A stretch of 5,068 nt of DNA from Alkanindiges sp. (GTDB lineage Bacteria > Pseudomonadota > Gammaproteobacteria > Pseudomonadales > Moraxellaceae): assembly GCA_030152125.1 (NCBI GenBank), contig JASLIR010000446.1, forward strand, positions 1-5,068, given 5' to 3'. The position numbers were made by a program, and so were the translations under genes. Below the pieces are notes generated by a model. It was given only the letters and a program-made list of their open reading frames with translations. It ran no database searches and was not told the origin of the DNA. Below, piece by piece: positions 1-5,068 of the stretch. How positions within the stretch are numbered: position 1 is the stretch's first letter; each line of letters starts with the position of its first letter.

Positions 1-203
1 TCCCAACAATCACATACAAATATTTGTATTTTATAGATTAAAACCTTAAGTTGGCGTATATGGGGCATTGCCCCCAAAGCCCCTACAAAACCTGAGCATG
101 AGGAATATATTCCACAAGAAGCACTGCTTTGCTTGCAACACCAGGCGCTAAGATCCAAAAAGTAGAATTGCTTATTAACTCATTGCTAAAATGTGGTATC
201 AGG
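1..203. other. AT-rich intergenic stretch with short palindromes, no supported gene
   Basis: This stretch lies downstream of the metal-sensor gene and shows no convincing coding region. It contains a perfect 16-bp palindrome (14-29), a perfect 12-bp palindrome (102-113, GGAATATATTCC) and a short GC hairpin (62-66 pairing with 70-74). Frame 37-165 on the plus strand is open for 42 codons but has no ATG and is closed upstream by a TAG at 34-36. I do not see a canonical terminator for the leftward gene here. It could be ordinary intergenic DNA or the worn edge of an older insertion; the sequence does not decide. Confidence 0.5.
14..29. repeat. Perfect 16-bp AT-rich palindrome
   Basis: The half-site ATACAAAT is followed directly by its reverse complement ATTTGTAT, with no spacer. 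Such a site could bind a dimeric regulator of a gene left of the window, or it could be chance in AT-rich sequence. No neighbouring gene in the window explains it. Confidence 0.5.
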
Positions 204-470
204 CTACTTTAAATAACTCTTTAGCACCTTTAGTACCTGTTCAACACTTTCCTCGCGGTCGCCACAGTCTTCCAGCAAATGATGGCGGATATGCTCCTCC
301 AGTACGGTTTGCATCAGGCCATTCACTGCACCACGGATCGCCGCCACCTGCTGTAATACCTCCAGGCAGGGCTTATCCTGATCCAGCGCCCGCTGTAAAG
401 CTTCCACCTGCCCCTTCATACGGTTAATGCGCGGCTGTAATTGTTCTTGCATGGCATGTGTGTGTGACAT
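204..470 (-). CDS. dmeR: RcnR/CsoR-family Co/Ni-responsive repressor (DmeR-like)
   Basis: This 88-residue protein belongs to the CsoR/RcnR/FrmR (DUF156) family of all-helical repressors that bind DNA as tetramers and let go when metal binds. The family core is clear: RMKGQVEAL (17-25), then VLQQVAAIRGAVNGLM (38-53), and VLKSYLK at the C-terminus. The metal-ligand positions match E. coli RcnR, with His3, Cys35, His60 and His64 all present. CsoR copper sensors have Cys at the last position, and FrmR formaldehyde sensors lack the N-terminal His, so a Ni(II)/Co(II) sensor is the best reading. The ATG at 470 is preferred over the internal Met7 because it keeps His3 and is preceded by AAAGGA at about 6 nt. 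The gene diverges from the exporter gene across a 90-bp gap with a strong inverted repeat, so it probably represses both itself and the exporter. The symbol follows rhizobial DmeR; by residue pattern it could equally be called RcnR-like. Confidence 0.9.
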   Translation of the reverse strand: MSHTHAMQEQLQPRINRMKGQVEALQRALDQDKPCLEVLQQVAAIRGAVNGLMQTVLEEHIRHHLLEDCGDREESVEQVLKVLKSYLK

Positions 471-473
471 GTT

Positions 474-481
474 ATTTCCTT
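474..481 (-). promoter_or_regulatory. Ribosome binding site of the sensor gene
   Basis: On the minus strand AAAGGAAA lies just upstream of the ATG at 470, with about 6 nt between AAAGGA and the start codon. It supports the long form of the sensor, which retains the N-terminal His3 metal ligand. Confidence 0.75.
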
Positions 482-489
482 TGATGTTC

Positions 490-517
490 TTGTCAGTATA
501 CTATACCCCAGTATAGT
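490..517 (+). promoter_or_regulatory. Predicted sigma70-type promoter of dmeF
   Basis: A -35-like TTGTCA (490-495) and a -10-like TATAGT (512-517) are separated by 16 nt, and each matches the consensus at five of six positions. The operator runs from the end of the -35 through the -10, so bound repressor would block polymerase. The predicted start of transcription near 524 leaves a leader of roughly 35-40 nt. For the opposite gene, -10-like TATAGT and TATACT also lie inside the operator on the minus strand, but I see no good -35. Confidence 0.55.
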
Positions 518-522
518 ATACT
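495..522. promoter_or_regulatory. Predicted DmeR/RcnR-type operator: perfect 12-bp inverted repeat
   Basis: The left arm AGTATACTATAC (495-506) and the right arm GTATAGTATACT (511-522) are exact reverse complements separated by 4 nt. The centre holds a CCCC tract (506-509), which reads GGGG on the other strand. Operators of CsoR/RcnR-family repressors are known to be AT-rich inverted repeats flanking a G/C tract, so the architecture fits the adjacent repressor. Each arm also contains its own 8-bp palindrome AGTATACT (495-502 and 515-522), with centres 20 bp apart, about two helical turns. This suits a tetramer lying on one face of the DNA. The site sits between the divergent genes and overlaps the predicted exporter promoter. 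Binding itself is inferred. Confidence 0.85.
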
Positions 523-560
523 TAATACTTGCCGACCAGCCTGCCCGAGAGACTGCCTTC

Positions 561-1583
561 ATGTCCACCACCTCCCCGCTTGATCACGTCAACTACTGCC
601 AGCACACCAGCCGTTTTAATCCGGCCAATCCACTGGCGGAAAAAGGCACGCGCTGGGCACTCATCATCACCAGCGTGATGATGGTGGCAGAAATTATTTC
701 CGGCATTGTATTTAATTCCATGGCCCTGCTGGCCGATGGCTGGCACATGAGCTCGCATGCCATTGCCCTAGGGGTGGCCTTGTTTGCCTATGTGGTAGCG
801 CGCCGTAACCAGCATAATCACAAATTCAGCTTTGGCACCTGGAAGATTGAAGTGCTGGCGGGCTATACCAGCGCCATCCTGCTGGCCGGGGTTGCCATTG
901 TGATGGCAGTGGAATCGGTGGACCGCCTGCTGCACCCCAGAGTAATTGACTATAACCCAGCCATTTTGGTGGCAGTGCTAGGGCTGGTGGTCAATCTGGT
1001 GTGTGCCAAGCTGCTGCATCACTCGCACGACCATCCTTCCCACGACCACCATGGACACAGCCATGATAGCCATTCGCATGACCATCAGCATGGCGATAAC
1101 CATGCGCATCACAAGCACAACGATCACCAGCAGCACGGCCATGCGCATCATCACGATTTAAACCTGCGTGCCGCCTATATCCATGTTCTGGCGGATGCCC
1201 TGACCTCCATTTTTGCCATAGTCGCACTGGTTGCCGCCAAATTCTGGGGCTTTAATATGCTCGACCCGGTGATGGGTATTATCGGCTCGATTCTGGTGCT
1301 GGTATGGGCCATCAGCCTGATTAAACAAACCGCACATGCCCTGCTGGATGCCAGCGTGGATCATGATATTCAGCATGAAATTAAGGACTTATTAAGCAAC
1401 CTGCCTGCAGGCGTGACACTTCAGGATTTGCATGTATGGCGTGTGGGTAAAAATAACTATGCCTGCATTGTAGGCGTCAACAGCCAGCACCCTATCCAGC
1501 CGGAACAATTGAGAGGCTTATTAAGTGACTGCCATGAACTGGTGCACATTACGGTAGAAATTAACCCGCAACCCGTTAATTAA
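561..1583 (+). CDS. dmeF: DmeF-type Co(II)/Ni(II) efflux transporter, CDF family
   Basis: This 340-residue inner-membrane antiporter of the cation diffusion facilitator family should export cytoplasmic cobalt and nickel in exchange for protons. Six hydrophobic segments are visible: about 32-52, 54-80, 97-118, 132-152, 204-228 and 236-254. The segment-2 site reads ADGWHMSSH, giving His62 and His66 spaced as HxxxH. The segment-5 site is HVLAD, giving His208 and Asp212 (HxxxD). Between segments 4 and 5 is a cytoplasmic loop (153-198) with 23 His in 46 residues, rich in HDH and HSH units, a likely metal-collecting element. A CDF C-terminal domain follows (about 265-337). Length and motifs are those of DmeF, and nothing is truncated. 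The ATG at 561 has a weak GAGAGA 8 nt upstream. Expression is probably controlled by the adjacent RcnR-type repressor through the shared operator. Zn(II) transport as a side activity is possible. Confidence 0.95.
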   Translation: MSTTSPLDHVNYCQHTSRFNPANPLAEKGTRWALIITSVMMVAEIISGIVFNSMALLADGWHMSSHAIALGVALFAYVVARRNQHNHKFSFGTWKIEVLAGYTSAILLAGVAIVMAVESVDRLLHPRVIDYNPAILVAVLGLVVNLVCAKLLHHSHDHPSHDHHGHSHDSHSHDHQHGDNHAHHKHNDHQQHGHAHHHDLNLRAAYIHVLADALTSIFAIVALVAAKFWGFNMLDPVMGIIGSILVLVWAISLIKQTAHALLDASVDHDIQHEIKDLLSNLPAGVTLQDLHVWRVGKNNYACIVGVNSQHPIQPEQLRGLLSDCHELVHITVEINPQPVN

Positions 1584-1637
1584 GTGTTCAGCAACGTGTC
1601 TGGTCGCTAAAAAGATCGGGCACGATTGGTCAGTTTA

Positions 1638-1667
1638 TTGTAAATAGCCCGTGCAACCCGCTATAAA
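1638..1667 (+). promoter_or_regulatory. Possible promoter of the CNB-patatin gene
   Basis: TTGTAA (1638-1643) and TATAAA (1662-1667) are separated by 18 nt, in the 159-bp gap between the exporter gene and the patatin gene. The -10 is good and the -35 only fair. It would give a leader of about 70 nt. Because I see no clear terminator after the exporter gene, read-through from that gene is also possible. Confidence 0.4.
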
Positions 1668-1742
1668 AAAGTTACTATCAAAGAAGTGCCTTAGGCCAAG
1701 TATCAGAAAAATAGCCACAACAATAGCTGGGATAAAAGCAGC

Positions 1743-3530
1743 ATGGATATCATCGCAAACCTGCGCAAGGTGGAACTGTTTAACAGCCTGGCCGAGCCGG
1801 ATTTAAAGCAGCTAAGCCAACTGTTTGAACAACAGCAGTTGGCTGCCGGTCATCAACTGTATGCATCGGGGGATAACCCGGATCACTTTTATATTTTGTT
1901 GTATGGTCGCCTGTGCATTTATCAGAACAACAGCATCATTGCCTATATCAACCGCTACCAGCCCGCTGGCGAATTTGGCATGCTGTCCGGCGAACCGCAT
2001 CATGCCGATGTGTATGCCCTGCGGGATAGCCTGTTACTGAAAATAACTACCCGCGCATTTCTGGATTTTATCGCCCCACAACCCGCAGTCATGCTGGCAC
2101 TGTCACGCCTGACCATCAAACGCAGTCAGGTGGTATCCAAACAGCAACATGTGATGCAAAACGGACGTACACTGTCCATTGTGCCGACATCGGCGGATGT
2201 TCCGGCTGTTCATCTGGCCGAGGCATTAACCACCTACTTAAAAGGCTGGCCAAATGTCCGGCTGGTTACTGCAGCCCATGTGGATGCACTTTTTGGCGAG
2301 GGCTTTAGCCAGACCATGCTGGACTACGGCGAGAACGACCTGAAGCTGCGCGCCTGGCTGTCCACCCTGGAAGACAAGCACTGTTATGTGCTGTATGTCG
2401 CCCAGCGCAGTGATGACACCTGGGCCTTGCGCTGCCTGCATCAGGCGGACCGCATCCTGATTCTGGCACAGGCCAACCATCCGCCGGAAAACATGCCCAT
2501 AATTAATATTCTTAAATCACAAAAGATTACCAGCCCGGTGGAACTGGTACTGTTACGGGCTGTGGGCGACCCTTCGCCCTATACCCTGAGCTGGAAAAAC
2601 ATGACTGGTGCACGTGCGCATTATTTTGTGCATCCGTGGGCCGCCAACGACATGAGCGCCCTGGCCCGGCAAATTACCAGCAAAGGCCTGGGGCTGGTAC
2701 TGGGGGGTGGCGGGGCGCGTGGCTTTGCCCATATCGGCCTGATTCGCGCACTGGAACAGCTGCACATTCCGGTTGATATTGTCGGTGGTACCAGTATGGG
2801 CGCCTTTATTGCAGCACTGGTGGCCTGTGGTTTTGACAGTGTGGAAATGGCGCATATTGCCTACGAAACCTTTGTGGCACGCAACTACCTGAATGACTAC
2901 ACAATGCCACGGGTGTCGCTGATTCGCGGCCAGCGCTTTCATGACCGCCTGCATGCCATTTTTGGCCACCAGCAAATTGAGGAACTACGCCAGACTTTTT
3001 ACTGCATTTCCACCAACCTCACCACGGGTGAACCGGTGGTACATGACCAGGGCGAACTGGCCACCTGGGTAGGCAGCAGCATGAGTGTGCCCGGCGTGGC
3101 ACCGCCTATTGCCTGGCATGAAAATCTGCTGTGTGATGGCGGGGTGATTAACAACCTGCCAACCGATGTGATGCAGCATCTGGAGCGTGGGGTGATTATT
3201 GCCAGTAACGTCAGCATGCATGGTGATGTGCGTGCTCCCGGTGCGGGGCTGGATGCACCAGACCAGACTGCCCTGCTTAACTGGCATAAGGTGATTAAGG
3301 ACAAACTGCTGCATGCACCAAAACTAGCCGAAATTTTAATGCGCACTGCCACACTGGCCAGCGATACCAGCATCCAGACAGCCGCCATTGCCCGCGCCAA
3401 CCTGCATATCCGCATGCCTATCGAGGGGATTGGCATGTTTGACTGGCACCGGCTGGATGAACTCATTGAGCGCGGCTACCAGCATGCCTTAAGCGTACTG
3501 GAGCCAATGCGGGATCATTTATATGATTAA
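1743..3530 (+). CDS. NTE-like patatin phospholipase with N-terminal cyclic-nucleotide-binding-like domain
   Basis: This 595-residue protein is a bacterial homologue of neuropathy target esterase, a family of serine lysophospholipases/phospholipases acting on membrane lipids. Residues about 5-125 form a cyclic-nucleotide-binding-like beta barrel with the cassette GEFGMLSGEPHHADV (76-90). Residues about 143-300 match the NTE middle region, with YGENDLKLRAWL and RCLHQADRILIL. The patatin domain starts near 315. It shows the oxyanion loop GGGGARG (321-327), the nucleophile motif GTSMG with Ser351, the block SVPGVAPP (448-455) and the catalytic Asp465 in DGG. The C-terminal stretch (about 535-587) also follows the family, so the gene looks complete. 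There is no signal peptide or N-terminal membrane helix, so it is probably cytosolic or peripherally membrane bound. His86 stands where ligand-binding CNB domains usually have Arg, so cAMP binding is doubtful. The ATG at 1743 has a weak GGGA about 10 nt upstream. Confidence 0.9.
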   Translation: MDIIANLRKVELFNSLAEPDLKQLSQLFEQQQLAAGHQLYASGDNPDHFYILLYGRLCIYQNNSIIAYINRYQPAGEFGMLSGEPHHADVYALRDSLLLKITTRAFLDFIAPQPAVMLALSRLTIKRSQVVSKQQHVMQNGRTLSIVPTSADVPAVHLAEALTTYLKGWPNVRLVTAAHVDALFGEGFSQTMLDYGENDLKLRAWLSTLEDKHCYVLYVAQRSDDTWALRCLHQADRILILAQANHPPENMPIINILKSQKITSPVELVLLRAVGDPSPYTLSWKNMTGARAHYFVHPWAANDMSALARQITSKGLGLVLGGGGARGFAHIGLIRALEQLHIPVDIVGGTSMGAFIAALVACGFDSVEMAHIAYETFVARNYLNDYTMPRVSLIRGQRFHDRLHAIFGHQQIEELRQTFYCISTNLTTGEPVVHDQGELATWVGSSMSVPGVAPPIAWHENLLCDGGVINNLPTDVMQHLERGVIIASNVSMHGDVRAPGAGLDAPDQTALLNWHKVIKDKLLHAPKLAEILMRTATLASDTSIQTAAIARANLHIRMPIEGIGMFDWHRLDELIERGYQHALSVLEPMRDHLYD

Positions 3531-3534
3531 ACAG

Positions 3535-3600
3535 TACGTATTTGACTTGCGGCCTCAAGCAAAGCAATGCGTGTTTAACTTGCGGCCTTAAACAAAGTAG
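3535..3600. repeat. Two imperfect 33-bp tandem repeats
   Basis: Units 3535-3567 and 3568-3600 align without gaps and agree at 26 of 33 positions. All seven differences are transitions. The conserved core is ACTTGCGGCCT. A third, partial copy starts at 3601 (TGCGTGTTTAA) but lacks the five bases CTTGC before GGCCT and runs into the end of the convergent gene. The array fills the gap between two convergent genes. Confidence 0.75.
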
Positions 3601-3615
3601 TGCGTGTTTAAGGCC
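3584..3615. terminator. 11-bp inverted repeat between convergent genes, possible bidirectional hairpin
   Basis: GGCCTTAAACA (3584-3594) pairs perfectly with TGTTTAAGGCC (3605-3615) around a 10-nt loop. It lies immediately after the stop codon of the leftward gene and 53 bp after the patatin gene. Neither side has the T-run of an intrinsic terminator, so termination is only inferred from position. It may instead act as a transcript-end stabiliser. Confidence 0.4.
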
Positions 3616-4800
3616 TCAGGTTAGATCACTTTCCATAATGCCAAATTCCACCAGCAACTGGTGAATGTAAATGGTGGTCTCCACATCCAGCGCACCGGTG
3701 TAATGGTTCAGAATCTGATAGCACTCTATTTGCTGGTCACGCGGTAAACGGCGCACAATATCCAGCGTAACCATCCACTGCGACCGTAATAAGGTGGCAT
3801 AGGCTATACGGTTCAAGACCCGCCCATCCACGCTGGAAATGGCCTGTGCAACCACATCACGGGCGGCGTCATTCATATAGGAAGCAATGGTCAGCATATC
3901 GGTCCACAGCCCGCAGCTTTCCGCTGCCAGCACAATACGCAACATGATTTCCGGGCGGCGCAAGGCCGGAAGGTTTGCCACATGCTTCTGCACATCAGGC
4001 GATAAACAGGTAACAACCGGTAACATGTCCTCCCACAGGTCATCTTCCTGTGCGGCCTGAATAATGGCCTCTATCACATGGTCACCCTGCAACACCGCCA
4101 GATCACCCAGTTGCCGCTTCAGGTCATAACCAATATTACTCATCAGTGCCAGTAGTTTAGGCCATACCTGCCGCTTAGCTGGGTCACATACAATCAACAG
4201 CGCTTTATTAATGCGCTCCGGTGGCAATATGTGCACCAGATGATCCACCCGCTCACGCGGCTCAATGTGAAAAGCAATTTCCAGTAAATCACTTTCCTCA
4301 GTAATGGCTGCGGCAATTTGCTGCACAATCTGGTCATTCAGCAAACCGACAAAACGCCCCATGGTCACATAATCCCTGTCACGCAACAAAATGGTGGCGA
4401 TGCCCAAAATCTGCGCCACAGGCAGCAGCAGGATTAATTCACGTGCCGCGCGCGGATCAAATGCCGCCGCTACCTTTGCCATAAACTCATCCGGCAGATG
4501 TCCGGCAATTTTGCTCATGCGCCATGCCGACAAGCTACAGGCAATTTTGGCTGTTAAAGCAGGGCTTATCCACCAGCGTACACATAAGGCAACCACCCAG
4601 CTGGGCAACATATAAATCCACATTCCCAGCCAGCGGTAGGCATTGCGCTTTTGCTCGAAATGCAGCTCTACCAGCGCCAGCCGGAAAAAACGTAGGGATT
4701 CTGCGGGTACTGCCTTTAAAAAATTTAACTGGGAAAGGGGGACATCCATCATGCTGGATAACTTGACCAGTTCAGCCTGGGTTGCCAGATTACTCATCAT
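3616..4800 (-). CDS. Uncharacterised alpha-helical repeat protein with 43-residue period
   Basis: I do not recognise this 394-residue protein as a named family. It appears almost entirely helical. A hydrophobic Trp-rich segment (about 57-77, WLGMWIYMLPSWVVALCVRWW region) could be one membrane helix or a membrane-lying helix. From about residue 200 onward a repeat is visible: Trp213, Trp256, Trp299 and Trp342 are each exactly 43 residues apart, in related contexts such as DLWEDML and GLWTDML. This suggests a HEAT/ARM-like alpha-solenoid, a scaffold for protein contacts. The segment around 105-200 has leucine-rich helices with PRERVDHL and PPERINKAL, loosely like the N-terminal domain of MgtE transporters, but no transporter domain follows. 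No catalytic motif is evident. It overlaps the end of the upstream 77-codon gene by 11 nt, so the two are probably co-translated. Two adjacent ATGs exist (4800 and 4797); the second is better spaced from GAGGA. Confidence 0.8.
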   Translation of the reverse strand: MMSNLATQAELVKLSSMMDVPLSQLNFLKAVPAESLRFFRLALVELHFEQKRNAYRWLGMWIYMLPSWVVALCVRWWISPALTAKIACSLSAWRMSKIAGHLPDEFMAKVAAAFDPRAARELILLLPVAQILGIATILLRDRDYVTMGRFVGLLNDQIVQQIAAAITEESDLLEIAFHIEPRERVDHLVHILPPERINKALLIVCDPAKRQVWPKLLALMSNIGYDLKRQLGDLAVLQGDHVIEAIIQAAQEDDLWEDMLPVVTCLSPDVQKHVANLPALRRPEIMLRIVLAAESCGLWTDMLTIASYMNDAARDVVAQAISSVDGRVLNRIAYATLLRSQWMVTLDIVRRLPRDQQIECYQILNHYTGALDVETTIYIHQLLVEFGIMESDLT

Positions 4801-5023
4801 GCTTCCTCGCTTTCAGCGCCAGCACTCTTAATAACCACGGTGTTTTTTGCCTGAGCTGTTGCTGCTCCTGCTGGTACTCGCGCTGGCACATGGAATGTAC
4901 CTGATCTGACAGCCAGGTCAGTTGGTCATCCGATAAGGTTGAAAAATCATTCAGGCTAATAGGTGGGCGGCGGATGGCTTTGGCCAGCTCCAGTAATGCA
5001 GCACTATTGTCGGTCTTGTCCAT
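4790..5023 (-). CDS. Uncharacterised small protein (77 aa), first gene of a two-gene unit
   Basis: This is a 77-residue soluble protein that I cannot assign. An acidic and polar N-terminal half (LLELAKAIRRPP, then LSDDQLTWLSDQV) leads into a glutamine-rich helix (47-60, with QQEQQQ) that may form a coiled coil. It ends in a hydrophobic-basic stretch, TPWLLRVLALKARK. There is no signal peptide. The frame is closed by a stop upstream, and the ATG at 5023 is the only in-frame ATG before the conserved-looking body, though its Shine-Dalgarno is weak. Its stop codon overlaps the start of the 394-residue protein by 11 nt and carries that gene's ribosome binding site, so coupled translation and a shared role are likely. 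Being real is supported mainly by this coupling and by its codon use resembling the neighbour. Confidence 0.7.
   Translation of the reverse strand: MDKTDNSAALLELAKAIRRPPISLNDFSTLSDDQLTWLSDQVHSMCQREYQQEQQQLRQKTPWLLRVLALKARKHDE
4803..4808 (-). promoter_or_regulatory. Ribosome binding site bearing on the start of the repeat protein
   Basis: On the minus strand GAGGAA lies inside the last codons of the upstream small gene. GAGGA ends 3 nt before the ATG at 4800 and 6 nt before the ATG at 4797. Usual spacing favours 4797, which would make the protein 393 residues starting MSNLATQ. Confidence 0.6.
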
Positions 5024-5068
5024 GATAGCAAATGCCCATGTTTTGTTGTTTTATGACCTGAGTGTATG

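Noticed and set aside
62..74. GGGGC/GCCCC hairpin as a terminator for the leftward sensor gene
   Set aside because: The stem is only 5 bp, lies about 130 bp past the stop codon and has no T-run on either strand.
37..165. Open plus-strand frame reading KAPTKPEHEEYIPQEALL near its middle, and an opposing open minus-strand frame ending VEYIPHAQVL
   Set aside because: Neither frame has an ATG start or Shine-Dalgarno, both are around 40 codons, and I recognise no family. They are not better than chance in this stretch.
991..1227. Minus-strand frame opposite the His-rich loop
   Set aside because: Its Gly/His/Arg/Asp-rich repeats are simply the complement of the CAT/CAC-GAC repeats encoding the exporter loop.
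1584..1660. Terminator after the exporter gene using GGGC and GCCC around 1618-1650
   Set aside because: Only 4 bp pair across a long loop and no T-tract follows on the plus strand.
2553..3466. Long minus-strand frames opposite the patatin gene (140, 109 and 155 codons)
   Set aside because: They are mirror frames of a well-supported coding region, have unnatural composition rich in His, Cys and Gln or Ser, and carry no recognisable motifs.
1743..3530. CBASS-type or other anti-phage patatin effector (CapV-like)
   Set aside because: The middle region and C-terminus follow the housekeeping NTE-like family. No CD-NTase, ubiquitin-like accessory or other defence gene is present in the window.
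3616..4800. MgtE magnesium transporter fragment
   Set aside because: The resemblance is limited to leucine-rich helices around 105-200. There are no CBS domains or five-helix transporter domain, and the rest is a 43-residue repeat.

Overview
The window reads as chromosomal DNA of a proteobacterium. It has moderate GC, compact genes with short intergenic gaps, Shine-Dalgarno-like leaders and sigma70-like promoter elements. The gene content (a DmeF-type cobalt/nickel exporter with an RcnR-type sensor, and a single-CNB bacterial NTE-like patatin) fits beta- or gammaproteobacteria. A betaproteobacterium is my guess, but nothing in the sequence fixes the genus.

Layout. Positions 1-203 form an AT-rich stretch with no convincing gene but with short perfect palindromes. 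Positions 204-1583 are a metal-resistance module: a small CsoR/RcnR-family repressor on the minus strand (204-470) and a His-rich cation diffusion facilitator on the plus strand (561-1583). They diverge from a 90-bp gap that holds a perfect 12-bp inverted repeat around a CCCC tract, which is almost certainly the shared operator. Positions 1743-3530 encode a 595-residue protein with an N-terminal cyclic-nucleotide-binding-like domain and a C-terminal patatin phospholipase/lysophospholipase domain. Positions 3531-3615 hold imperfect 33-bp tandem repeats and an 11-bp inverted repeat between convergent genes. Positions 3616-5023 (minus strand) hold two overlapping genes of unknown function: a 77-residue small protein followed by a 394-residue predicted alpha-helical repeat protein with one hydrophobic segment.

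How it works. The metal module is self-contained. The sensor carries the His3/Cys35/His60/His64 pattern of the Ni/Co sensor RcnR, and should repress the exporter until Co(II) or Ni(II) binds. The exporter then pumps the metal out of the cytoplasm. The patatin gene has its own plausible promoter and no visible functional link to the metal genes. The convergent 77-aa/394-aa pair looks translationally coupled and is the least explained part of the window. I see no direct evidence for a new defence or signalling system. The best candidates for something undescribed are the 43-residue-repeat protein with its small partner, and the operator geometry of the metal module.
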